From Candidatus Rariloculus versatilis (lineage in GTDB: Bacteria > Pseudomonadota > Gammaproteobacteria > Steroidobacterales > Rariloculaceae): a stretch of DNA of 40,480 nt. The notes below the pieces were generated by a model. The model made no database searches and was not told the origin of the DNA. It saw only the letters and a list, made by a program, of their open reading frames with translations. Below, piece after piece: positions 31,485 to 39,726 of this stretch. The position numbers and the translations under genes are program-made. Location: NCBI GenBank assembly GCA_028278665.1, contig JAQAJI010000003.1, positions 1-40,480 on the forward strand. The letters are read 5' to 3'. Numbering within the stretch: the first letter of the stretch is position 1; the number at the start of each line of letters is the position of its first letter.

Positions 31485-31806
31485 CGTCGTACCGCCATGC
31501 ACTCAGGAGCCCGCTCGTTCACGGACGCCATCATAGCGTGATCGGACGCGGCGCGGAAAAGCTGCAGCGAGCCGAACCGTAGCCTCGGCATCGGCGCGCC
31601 GGGCCTCGCAATTCCTGACCTCTTGGGTCGTCAGGCCGCTCGGGGGGCAGGCGCAACGCTCGATATGCCTCGGATCGATCGACATGCAGGAGGCGTTCCT
31701 GGGCCGAGCATGAAGTCAGGCGCAGCGGTGAGCGTGGCTGGCTCAGGGTCGTGTGGCAATCGCGCGCGCTCTGGATAACAATGCGGCGGCGAACCAGGGT
31801 ACGTCG
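31485..31806. other. Divergent intergenic region between the hydroxyacid dehydrogenase and aminotransferase genes
   Basis: 322 bp with no gene I can support. A 60-codon minus ORF (31503-31685) lacks a proper ribosome binding site. A weak -10-like GATAAC lies about 30 nt before the aminotransferase ATG. The region must hold the promoters for both directions. Confidence 0.5.
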
Positions 31807-32994
31807 ATGACTCACGCAAGCGGCCGCCACTTCCTGCAAATCCCGGGACCGACCAACGTTCCCGATCGCGTATTGCGCGCGATCGACCAACCGACGATCG
31901 ACCACCGGGGACCGGAGTTCGCCGCGCTCGGGCTCGAGATCCTGGGCGAGCTGCCGAAGATCTTTCAGACGGAGCATCCCGTCATCATTTACCCCTCGTC
32001 GGGCACGGGCGCCTGGGAGGCCGCGCTCGTCAACGCCCTGTCGCCCGGGGACCGGGTCCTCATGTGCGAGACGGGGCAATTCGCGGTGCTCTGGCAGCAG
32101 CTCGCGGCGCGGCTCGGGTTCGATACGCAGGTCCTGCCGACCGACTGGCGGCACGGCGCGGACCCCGAGGTGATCGAAGCGGCACTCACGGATGATTCCG
32201 CACACGCGATCAAGGCCGTCTGCATCGTGCACAATGAAACTTCGACCGGCGTCGCAAGCCGCATCGGCAAAATACGCAAGGCGATCGATCGCGCGCAACA
32301 CCCGGCGCTCTTCCTGGTCGACACGATCTCCTCGCTCGCCTCGATCGACTACCGGATGGACGAATGGGGCGTCGACGTGACCGTCGCAGGCTCGCAGAAG
32401 GGCCTGATGCTGCCGCCGGGGCTCGCGTTCAACGCGGTCTCGGACAAGGCGGTGGCGGCGAGCCGCAGCGCGTCGACGCCGAAGAGCTACTGGAGCTGGG
32501 ACGACGTGCTCGCCGCCAACAAGTCCGGCTTCTTCCCGTATACGCCTGCGACGAATCTGCTCTATGGGCTCAGCGAGTCGATCCGCATGCTGCTCGAGGA
32601 AGGCCTCGACAATGTTTTCGCGCGGCACGACCGGCACGCGGCGGCGACGCGCCTGGCGGTCGGGACCTGGGGCCTCGAGGTGCTGTGCCTGAATCCCGAC
32701 GAGCACTCGAGTTCGCTGACGGCCGTACTCATGCCCGAGGGGCATGACGCCGACAGTTTCCGCGCGGTCGTGCTCGAGGCCTTCGACATGTCGCTCGGCA
32801 CCGGGCTCGGCCGGCTCGCCGGCAAGGTATTCAGGATCGGCCACCTCGGCAGCTTCAACGACCTCATGCTCGCGGGCACGCTGGCCGGCGTCGAAATGGG
32901 CCTGGCCCGGGCGGGCGTCCCGCACGAACGCGGCGGCGTCGCGGCTGCACTCGACTGGCTCGCCGACAGTTCGCCCGAGCGCGCGAACGGGTAA
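31807..32994 (+). CDS. Class V aminotransferase, serine-glyoxylate type
   Basis: A 395-residue PLP enzyme. I start at 31807 (MTHASGRHFLQIPGPTNVP), the family-typical opening; the track start is 18 codons too early. DTISSLASIDYRMDEWGVD and AGSQKGLMLPPGLAF contain the cofactor-binding Asp and the Schiff-base Lys, and PSSGTGAWEAAL binds the PLP phosphate. Serine-glyoxylate transaminases make glycine and hydroxypyruvate; closely related members use alanine. The clustered hydroxyacid dehydrogenase (glyoxylate producer) and GntP-family permease support a role in glyoxylate or glycerate metabolism. The permease gene follows after 172 bp. Confidence 0.9.
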   Translation: MTHASGRHFLQIPGPTNVPDRVLRAIDQPTIDHRGPEFAALGLEILGELPKIFQTEHPVIIYPSSGTGAWEAALVNALSPGDRVLMCETGQFAVLWQQLAARLGFDTQVLPTDWRHGADPEVIEAALTDDSAHAIKAVCIVHNETSTGVASRIGKIRKAIDRAQHPALFLVDTISSLASIDYRMDEWGVDVTVAGSQKGLMLPPGLAFNAVSDKAVAASRSASTPKSYWSWDDVLAANKSGFFPYTPATNLLYGLSESIRMLLEEGLDNVFARHDRHAAATRLAVGTWGLEVLCLNPDEHSSSLTAVLMPEGHDADSFRAVVLEAFDMSLGTGLGRLAGKVFRIGHLGSFNDLMLAGTLAGVEMGLARAGVPHERGGVAAALDWLADSSPERANG

Positions 32995-33010
32995 GGGAGC
33001 GCTGGATGTA

Positions 33011-33100
33011 CCGCACAAGGTCGCCGAAACGTCGGAGCGACTGCACAACCTCGCCGGAGCGTCGCATCGACTACGCAACGTCACCGGAAGACGGCATGAA
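33011..33100. repeat. 30-bp tandem repeat, three copies plus a decayed fourth
   Basis: Units at 33011-33040, 33041-33070 and 33071-33100 follow the pattern CTGCACAACCTCGCCGGAGC plus a 10-nt tail, with substitutions but no length change. A further partial unit begins at 33101 (GTGCGCAGCGTCC). It fills the gap between the aminotransferase and permease genes. The reading frame shown by the track (10-residue repeats) has no own start there and is judged non-coding. Confidence 0.75.
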
Positions 33101-33166
33101 GTGCGCAGCGTCCTGCGATCGCCGGAGCCTTCCGGACCGAATGCCGAACCCGTAACGGAGCGCCGC

Positions 33167-34528
33167 ATGGATCCCGCAACCGCCGTCGCCACGAGCCCGC
33201 TGGTCGCTCTTTTCGCGTTCCTCGGCGTCATCGTCCTTCTGCTGTTTCTGATCGCGAAATGGCGCTGGCACGTGTTTCTCGCCCTGCTCGTGCCGCTGTT
33301 GCTCTTTGGCGTGATCCCGGGCGTGCAAAGGAACAACTTCATCGCCGCGTTCGAATCGGGTTTCGGCAGCACGCTCGGCTCGATCGGCGTCGTGATCGTG
33401 CTCGGCTCGATCATCGCCGAGGCGCTCAGACACACCGGCGCGATCCAGACCATCACGCAAACCATGGTCAGCGCGGTCGGATCGAAGCGCATGCCGCTCG
33501 CGCTGACCCTGACGGGCTTCGTGCTCGGCATCGCGATCTTTTCCGACGTCGCCTACGTGATCCTGAACCCGCTCGTGCACTCGGCCGCAAGGATGATGGG
33601 CGTCACGATCAGCGTGATGTCGATCGGCCTCGTTGGCTCGCTGCAGCTTACCCACGCGATCGTGCCGCCCACGCCCGGCCCGCTTGCCGCAGCCGCCATC
33701 GTCGGCGCGGACATCGGCACGACGATCATTTTCGGCGGGATCGCCTGTCTTGCGGGCTCGCTCGGAAGCTGGATCTGGGGCCAGTACGTGATCGGGCCGC
33801 GCATCCCCACCATGGCCGCCGAGGAATACGTGACCGATGACTTTCTCCACAGCAATGCCGCGCGGCCCAATGCATGGAGTTCGTACGCACCGATCGCCGT
33901 ACCGATCGTGCTGATTTCCGCACAGAGCGTCTCGAGGCTCTTTCTTCCGGAAGGCCACATCGTGCGCGACGGGCTCGCTTACATCGGCTGGCCGGTGATC
34001 GCGCTCAGCATTGGCGTGTGGCTCTCGTTCCGCAACATCCGCACGCCCGAGCACCGCAAGGCGTCGACGAACGCCTGGGTCGAGGAAGCGCTCCGGATCT
34101 CGGCAATGATCCTCGTCGTGACCGGGCTCGGCGGCTCGCTGAGCGAAATCCTCAGGGGAACGCCGGCCGTCGATTACATCAGCGGCATCTTTGCCGCCTA
34201 CGGGTTGCCCGCAATACTCCTGCCGTTCGTGATCGGCATCATCGGCAACATGATCACGGGCTCAACGACGGTCGGCGTCATCACGGCCGCGTCGCTCGTA
34301 GCACCCATGCTCGGCAGCCTCAGCCTCTCGCCCGAAGCCGCGATGCTCGCGGGAGCCAGTGGCTCGGTGATCATCAAGTATGTGAACAGCAGCTACTTCT
34401 GGGTCTGTACGTCGCTGTCGAAGCTCAGCGCCAACGATGCGATTCTCGGCTATGGCGGCGCGACGCTTGTCGGCGGAATCGTGTCGTTCCTGGTTGTCTG
34501 CCTGCTCTGGGTTGTCGGGCTCGTCTGA
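33167..34528 (+). CDS. GntP-family permease (gluconate/glycerate type)
   Basis: A 453-residue polytopic membrane protein with 11-12 predicted helices. GGAG lies 6 nt before the ATG at 33167; the track ORF extends 141 codons upstream into the aminotransferase gene and is wrong there. Motifs such as GFGSTLGSIGVVIVLGSIIAE, TGFVLGIAIFSDVAYVIL, VPPTPGPLAAAAIVGADIG and TGSTTVGVITAASLVAPML are typical of GntP/DsdX/GlxT-like proton symporters for sugar acids or D-serine. With its neighbours, glycerate, gluconate or another hydroxyacid is the most likely substrate. It converges on the regulator gene with only 12 bp between the stops. Confidence 0.92.
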   Translation: MDPATAVATSPLVALFAFLGVIVLLLFLIAKWRWHVFLALLVPLLLFGVIPGVQRNNFIAAFESGFGSTLGSIGVVIVLGSIIAEALRHTGAIQTITQTMVSAVGSKRMPLALTLTGFVLGIAIFSDVAYVILNPLVHSAARMMGVTISVMSIGLVGSLQLTHAIVPPTPGPLAAAAIVGADIGTTIIFGGIACLAGSLGSWIWGQYVIGPRIPTMAAEEYVTDDFLHSNAARPNAWSSYAPIAVPIVLISAQSVSRLFLPEGHIVRDGLAYIGWPVIALSIGVWLSFRNIRTPEHRKASTNAWVEEALRISAMILVVTGLGGSLSEILRGTPAVDYISGIFAAYGLPAILLPFVIGIIGNMITGSTTVGVITAASLVAPMLGSLSLSPEAAMLAGASGSVIIKYVNSSYFWVCTSLSKLSANDAILGYGGATLVGGIVSFLVVCLLWVVGLV

Positions 34529-34540
34529 AGAAGCGCTTCG

Positions 34541-35815
34541 TCACTCGGCCTCGAGCAGCTCGCCCCGCCAGATCTCGCTGAAATCCAGTTGCGCCGAGTG
34601 CACGAGCATCGCATCGAGGGGGGTGCGGTCGAAGCCCGTGACTTCGTAGAGCAACTCGAACGCCGGCGGTTCGGCCGCGATGGCTTCGGGCACGGCCTGC
34701 TCGATGGAGCGCACGTAAGGTGGGTCGCTGACCGCTTCGGCGCTGTGCATCAGGCCCGCGTCGCGCGTCCCCGCGACGACGACGAGCTGGTTCCCGCTCG
34801 GCCCCGGAAACGTCGAAAAAAGACCGTAATCCCGATAGTTGCGGTAGTCAGCCGGAAGTCCGGCCTCGCTGACGTAACGATCGCCGGTTTCGAGGTTCGT
34901 GAGCTCGTCGAACGTGTCGCCGATCTCGAGCGACGATGATGCGAACACGAACTCGATGATCTTGTCGAGCGCGCTGATGTAACCCACGTAGACGATGTGG
35001 CTGGTCTTGAGATCCTCAATGTCGAGTTCGGACATCGGCACGACCGTGACGGGCTTGTCGGCCGTGTAGATCACCCGCAACAGGTCCCGCAGAGCGAATG
35101 CCGTGCTGCGCGCGAGGTAGGTCAGATCGAGATCGACGTAACGGGCTCCGCGCTCGGGCTGCATCATCGAAAAGACGTCGAGATCCTCGCTCGAATTGAC
35201 GGCGAATTCCCGGACCAGCCGCGCCACGTTACCGGCTTCGTCGAGCTCGCCGACGATGTAGTAGTCGCCGACGATGACGAGTACCGGCAGATCGTCGTCG
35301 AAGAGCTCGCGCCAGATCGGCGATGCGGCAACTGCGCTGTAGCCGGAACTCCCGGCGTTGCCGCCCGCGCCGACAACGAAGCCGACGCCGGCGCCGAGCG
35401 CCACGAGCAGCAGTACGGCTACGGCCAGGCGCACGCGAGACAAACCGACGCGCGCGACCGGTGGTTCGTCCGCCGGAGTCGTCTGCGCCGAAACTATCGT
35501 GACGCGATACTCGCCCTTGGGGATTGCGATCTGCAGCGTCTCGTCGCTGCCGTCGTTGCTGTAGTAGTGGTTGAGCTTCTGGCGCAGATTGTGAGCGTAA
35601 ACGCGAACCATCGAGTCCTGGCTCGGATCGAACTCCGGACCCTTGCCGAACACCTCGGCGGCGATCTCAAGCTCCTTCGGAGTACGGCCCTCGCCGGCGC
35701 AGGCCACGAGGAACTCGAGCAGTCGCACGTATGTCGCCGACCGGCCGAGCGCGCCGCGCGCAACGATCCTGTCGGCCTGTTCGCGTATGAGTAAGTAGTC
35801 GTTCGTGGCGCTCAC
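34541..35815 (-). CDS. Membrane-anchored winged-helix regulator with periplasmic domain
   Basis: A 424-residue protein combining a cytoplasmic DNA-binding domain, one TM helix and a large periplasmic part. Residues about 20-108 match the OmpR/CadC-like winged helix found in membrane one-component regulators (LLEFLVACAGEGRTPKELEIAAEVFG, DPSQDSMVRVYAHNLRQKL, AIPKGEYRVTI). The TM helix spans about 128-150. The C-terminal part (SPIWRELFDDDLPVLVIVGD onwards) has a mixed fold without a catalytic motif I know and could sense a ligand. It starts at GTG without a clear Shine-Dalgarno sequence. Being convergent with the GntP-family gene, it may control this cluster. Confidence 0.8.
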   Translation of the reverse strand: MSATNDYLLIREQADRIVARGALGRSATYVRLLEFLVACAGEGRTPKELEIAAEVFGKGPEFDPSQDSMVRVYAHNLRQKLNHYYSNDGSDETLQIAIPKGEYRVTIVSAQTTPADEPPVARVGLSRVRLAVAVLLLVALGAGVGFVVGAGGNAGSSGYSAVAASPIWRELFDDDLPVLVIVGDYYIVGELDEAGNVARLVREFAVNSSEDLDVFSMMQPERGARYVDLDLTYLARSTAFALRDLLRVIYTADKPVTVVPMSELDIEDLKTSHIVYVGYISALDKIIEFVFASSSLEIGDTFDELTNLETGDRYVSEAGLPADYRNYRDYGLFSTFPGPSGNQLVVVAGTRDAGLMHSAEAVSDPPYVRSIEQAVPEAIAAEPPAFELLYEVTGFDRTPLDAMLVHSAQLDFSEIWRGELLEAE

Positions 35816-35977
35816 GGGAACAGCAATCCGCCTGCGGCGGTTTCAATGCGAATTAACAACGGTAGCCCATCTGCTGCCGTGCATAAAGTTGACCGGCAGC
35901 GCGGCTGCGGGTTCCGCCTGGCGACGGAAACCGCCGCTCGAAACACGCGTTTGCGACGACCGATGGTGATTTGCCCG

Positions 35978-37156
35978 TCAGTCGGACCCGGCTTCGAGAC
36001 CCTCGCGCGTTTCGGCGATCGCGAGGTCGACGACCTTGCGCAGCGCCTGTTCGCGGGTGTCGCCCTCCAGCAGGCGCAGCCGGTACAGGTCGAGCTGGCG
36101 ATCCGCGCCGGAACCTTCGCTGATGATGGTCAGTGCCCTGCGGATCTCGTTTTCGCAGCCCAGAGCCTGGGCATCGGGCACCAACTCCTCGATGAGTTCG
36201 GCCGTCTGGTCGTAGATGTCCGACCGCCGGCCGGCGTCGCGATTCGCAAGGAACGCGAACACACCGTAGCGTTGCGCCATCCACCGATCCTCCTCGATGA
36301 GTTCGGTGAGCGGCTCCACCGGCAACGCGCCCTCGCCGTCAAGCCGCATGAGCTTGCGGATCAGCGATGCATAGAGCGCGGCAATGCTCAACGCGCCCTC
36401 GATGCGCGTGCAGACATCGCAGATACGCAGCTCCACGGTGGGATACGAATGCGACGGTCGAATGTCCCACCACAGCTCGCTGCCGTCTTCGATGAAGTTC
36501 ATGCGCTGGTATTCGGCGACGAGGTTTTCGTATTCCGCCCAGGATCCGAGCGGACCGGGCATGCCCGTGCGCGGCAGGTTTCCCATGACCGTAAGCCGGT
36601 AGGACTTGAAGCCGGTTTCGCGACCGGCGATAAACGGCGACGAGGCGGACAGCCCGTGGAGCATCGGCAGGTAGCGCCGCAGTGCCGTCATGACCCGGAC
36701 GCGCGCATCCGCATCGCCGAAGCCGGCGTGAATGTGCATGCCACCGACGACGAGACGGCGCACGGCTTCCTGGTAGGTGGCTGCAAACTTGTGGTAGCGA
36801 TCGCGCGGCGTCGGCGCCTGGTCCTTCCAGGTCGCGAAGGGATGCATGGATGCGGCCATCACCCGGGCGCCATATTGCTCGGCCGCGTCGATCACGAGCC
36901 GCCGGGTTTCGCGCAACGCCTCACGCAGATCGCCGACCGAGCTGCATACGCGGGTATTCGTCTCGATCTGGGAGCGCAGGAACTCGCGAACGATCTTGTG
37001 CGGTCCGCGGTTTTCCTCGCAAGCGTCGAAGATGCGGGCGTCCGGATCCGCGAGAAGGTCGCGCGTCTCGGGATCGACGAGGAAGAACTCCTCTTCGATG
37101 CCGAGCGTGACGGCGAATTCGTCGCTGTTCGCCACTGCTGCAGGTCCGTTAGTCAT
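35978..37156 (-). CDS. Carboxylate-amine ligase, YbdK-type glutamate-cysteine ligase 2 family
   Basis: A 392-residue ATP-dependent ligase of the GCS2 group. TLGIEEEFFLVD is the family opening, VGGMHIHAGFGD and NFIEDGSELWWDIRPSHSYPTVELRICDV form the active-site core, and length is normal. Members have weak glutamate-cysteine ligase activity or join other amino acids and amines; the true substrate is not known here. There is no signal peptide, so it is cytoplasmic. The stop lies 162 bp before the start of the regulator gene, and the start is 160 bp downstream of the lipoprotein PQQ dehydrogenase gene on the same strand. Confidence 0.92.
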   Translation of the reverse strand: MTNGPAAVANSDEFAVTLGIEEEFFLVDPETRDLLADPDARIFDACEENRGPHKIVREFLRSQIETNTRVCSSVGDLREALRETRRLVIDAAEQYGARVMAASMHPFATWKDQAPTPRDRYHKFAATYQEAVRRLVVGGMHIHAGFGDADARVRVMTALRRYLPMLHGLSASSPFIAGRETGFKSYRLTVMGNLPRTGMPGPLGSWAEYENLVAEYQRMNFIEDGSELWWDIRPSHSYPTVELRICDVCTRIEGALSIAALYASLIRKLMRLDGEGALPVEPLTELIEEDRWMAQRYGVFAFLANRDAGRRSDIYDQTAELIEELVPDAQALGCENEIRRALTIISEGSGADRQLDLYRLRLLEGDTREQALRKVVDLAIAETREGLEAGSD

Positions 37157-37292
37157 GACTTCGTCTATCCGTCATTGGATCGCCTGTGAGGAGTTTACAT
37201 GGCAGCCCTTTCGTTGGACCTCCTTTCGCCGCAAATCGTTCGCATGTGCAACGACCGGCAGACCGTGACAAGGCCGCGCTGCCTGTCTGAGT

Positions 37293-37310
37293 GTGACCCG
37301 GGTCGGTCAC
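37293..37310 (-). terminator. Hairpin after the lipoprotein PQQ dehydrogenase gene
   Basis: GTGACC and GGTCAC form a perfect 6-bp stem around CGGGTC, 7 nt beyond the stop codon at 37317. No T-run follows on the minus strand. Another possibility is a regulatory palindrome (GACCCGGGTC is also palindromic). Confidence 0.4.
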
Positions 37311-37316
37311 TGGCCG

Positions 37317-39344
37317 TTACTCGGGCAGCGCCAGGGCGACGAACTCGGCGCCGCGCTCTCCGGCGACGGACATGACAATGAACTGCCTGCCATCGATCAT
37401 GTAGGTCATCGGCAGTCCGCCCACGGCCCCCGGCAGGTCGATCTCTGCAAGCACGTCGCCCGTCGCCTTGTCGTGAGCCCGGAACAGCGGCTGGGCGCCC
37501 CAGCCCGGCGCCGAGAACAGCAGGGTCTGTGTCACGAGCGTCGGCGGACGTGTCGGCGAGCCCGTTGGCGGAATGTCGAGGCCGGCAAGCGCCGGGTTGT
37601 TGGCCACGTCGTCCGGCGTCGGGCCGTTCGGAACCTGCCAGAGCAGCTCGCCCCGATTCATGTCGATGGCCGTGATCCTGCCCCAAGGCGGTTTGACGAG
37701 CGGCAGGCCCTCAAGCCACGGCAGCTCGCCACCGCCGCCTTGTATGTATCGCATGTCGGAAAAGTCGGGCTCGGACTGGATCGCCATGACCCAGGCGTTC
37801 GTATACGAGCCGACGTAGAGAATTCCGGTCTCCGGGTCGTATGCGCCGCCTTCCCAGTTCGCACCGCCCGTGGCGCTAGGCAGCATCAGCGTGCCGCGCG
37901 TGCCGTCAGGCGCATTGGCAAGCGACGGCGGCGTATAGATCGGGCCCATGCGGAACTGCTCCATGCCCGCGAGCGCCTCGGCGCGAAGATCCGGCGTGAA
38001 ATCGATCAGGTCGTCCTCGCTGAAACCCTGCCGGTCGAACGGCGGCGGCTTCGTCGGGAAGGGCTGCGTCAACGCGGTGCGCTCGCCGGGCACATCCGAC
38101 GGCCCCACGACCCGCTCCTCGATCGGCCAGACCGGCTCGCCGGTCTCGCGGTCGAAGGTGTACACCCAGGCTTGCTTCGTGATCTGCGCCACGGCCCTGA
38201 TGTCCTCGCCGTCGACCGTGATGTCCATGAGAATCGGCGCGGTCGGATTGTCCCAGTCCCAGATGTCGTGGTGGATGAGCTGGTAGTGCCACGCAACCTC
38301 GCCGGTCCGCGCGTCGACGGCCACGAGACTGTTGGCGTAGAGGTTGTCGCCGGGGCGGTGGCCGCCGTACATGTCGCCGGTCGGGATCTCGGTCGGCAGA
38401 TAGACGAGGCCGAGTTCCTCGTCGGCGGCCATCGGCGCCCAGACCCCGGCATTGCCGGTGTATTCGGCGGAACCCTCAAGCCAGGTTTCGTAGCCCGGCT
38501 CGCCGGGCTCGGGAATCGTGCGGAAGGTCCACAGAAGCTGGCCGGTACGCACATCGAAGCCGCGCACATCGCCCTTGAGATTCGCTCTTGACGGCGGTCG
38601 CATCCCGACGGCGTGGGCAGGCCCGATCACGATCGTGTCGCCGACGACGATTGCGGGGGAGGTGTTTCCGATACTCGACTGCTCGTTGATCTCGCCGCGC
38701 AGTCCCACAAACATGTCGACCATGCCGTTCTCGCCGAAGCCCGGCACCTGCCTGCCGGTTCCCGGATCGAGCGCGACGAGGTTGAAGCCCGGCGTCACCA
38801 CGATGAGCCGCTCGGCGCCCTGCCCGTCCGACCAGTACGACAGGCCGCGGCCCGAACTCCTGCGCGGCGCATTCTCGTAGCGTTCGCCCTCGTCGGGCCG
38901 CCAGACCCACAGGGTCTCGCCCATGGCCGGATCGATCGCGACGACGTTGCGCGTCGTACCGACCGTGGCGTAAAGCACGCCGTTGACCATGAGCGGGGTC
39001 GTCTGGTTGCGCTGCTCGGGCCGCGGCCCGTAGTTGCCCGCGTACCAGCGCCACGCGACGCGAAGATCGCCAACGTTGTCGCGATCGATCTGGGCAAGCG
39101 GCGAATAACGTTGCGCAGCGAGGTTGGCGCGGTATTCCGGCCACTCGAAGTAACCGGCCTGCGAGGCCTCCCCGGCTGACGCGTCTGCAGCACCCGCTGC
39201 AGCGGGCGCGGCTGCATCGGCTTGCGCCCCGGCAGCGGCGCCGGTATCGGCACCATCGCCGCCTTCCGGCGCGGGCGCGCATGCGGCGGCGAACAAGACG
39301 AGGCAAATCGGAGGCAGTCTCGATGCAAGCTTCATCATCGGCAC
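37317..39344 (-). CDS. Lipoprotein PQQ-dependent dehydrogenase (glucose-dehydrogenase-like propeller)
   Basis: A 675-residue quinoprotein. The signal peptide ends with lipobox FAAAC, followed by an unusually long Ala/Gly/Asp-rich linker before the propeller starts at GYFEWPEYRANLAAQRYSPL. AGHGDNxYANSLVAVD-like architecture is seen in GDNLYANSLVAVDARTGEV, and HHDIWDWDNPTAP (Asp363, Asp365) matches the active-site region of membrane glucose dehydrogenases. ATGGANWEGGAYDPETGILYV is another hallmark. It starts with GTG (AGGA 4 nt upstream) or with the ATG two codons on. It would oxidise a sugar or alcohol on the outer face of the inner membrane or on the inner face of the outer membrane. No cytochrome domain is present. 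Confidence 0.88.
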   Translation of the reverse strand: MPMMKLASRLPPICLVLFAAACAPAPEGGDGADTGAAAGAQADAAAPAAAGAADASAGEASQAGYFEWPEYRANLAAQRYSPLAQIDRDNVGDLRVAWRWYAGNYGPRPEQRNQTTPLMVNGVLYATVGTTRNVVAIDPAMGETLWVWRPDEGERYENAPRRSSGRGLSYWSDGQGAERLIVVTPGFNLVALDPGTGRQVPGFGENGMVDMFVGLRGEINEQSSIGNTSPAIVVGDTIVIGPAHAVGMRPPSRANLKGDVRGFDVRTGQLLWTFRTIPEPGEPGYETWLEGSAEYTGNAGVWAPMAADEELGLVYLPTEIPTGDMYGGHRPGDNLYANSLVAVDARTGEVAWHYQLIHHDIWDWDNPTAPILMDITVDGEDIRAVAQITKQAWVYTFDRETGEPVWPIEERVVGPSDVPGERTALTQPFPTKPPPFDRQGFSEDDLIDFTPDLRAEALAGMEQFRMGPIYTPPSLANAPDGTRGTLMLPSATGGANWEGGAYDPETGILYVGSYTNAWVMAIQSEPDFSDMRYIQGGGGELPWLEGLPLVKPPWGRITAIDMNRGELLWQVPNGPTPDDVANNPALAGLDIPPTGSPTRPPTLVTQTLLFSAPGWGAQPLFRAHDKATGDVLAEIDLPGAVGGLPMTYMIDGRQFIVMSVAGERGAEFVALALPE

Positions 39345-39412
39345 TCGATCCTCTTGGCGTGGCCGGCCGGAATCGCCATTCTAAGCCCAACGGCGAGGTT
39401 CGGTACCACCGG

Positions 39413-39610
39413 AACGAATGCGGCTTCGTCGACGGCAGATTCCGTGATTGGGAACCGCTGCTGCAGTCAAGCCGGGAGAACAAACGCGGCTTCGTCGCGG
39501 GCGCATTCCGTGATCCGGAACCGGCTTCGCAGTTTAGCCGGGAGAACGAATGCGGTTTCGTCGTGGGCGCATTTCGTAGTCCGGAACCAGCTTCGCAGTC
39601 GGGCCAGGAG
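39413..39610. repeat. 66-bp tandem repeat, three copies
   Basis: Units begin at 39413, 39479 and 39545, exactly 66 bp apart, each opening AACGAATGCGGCTTCGTC or a close variant and containing a short dyad TTCCG-TGATC-CGGAA. All three forward and some reverse frames remain open through them because 66 is a multiple of three, so the track shows several spurious ORFs here. The repeats occupy the 382-bp gap between the PQQ dehydrogenase start and the sulfatase stop, in which I see no gene. Confidence 0.9.
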
Positions 39611-39726
39611 CTTGCACCGCAGGAATCGGCCGAAGCGGCGGCTCAATAGCGCCGCTCGCCCCGTCCAGGCTTGCATGGAACCAACGTTCCTTGCGCGTCA
39701 GCGCAGCGAGCCCGCCGCGACAACGC

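Noticed and set aside
28431-31541. 1036-residue plus-strand ORF
   Set aside because: It is the antisense shadow of the FAD/Fe-S dehydrogenase gene; its Arg/His/Asp-rich low-complexity sequence has no family features.
31503-31685. 60-residue minus ORF with Cys-rich start
   Set aside because: No convincing ribosome binding site or similarity; it ends just before the dehydrogenase start, so a leader peptide cannot be excluded, but support is too thin.
31531-33531. 666-residue minus-strand ORF
   Set aside because: It is antisense to the aminotransferase and permease genes, with no domain visible.
39413-39610. CRISPR-like array
   Set aside because: Units are directly adjacent with no unique spacers and no cas gene is near, so it is a minisatellite.
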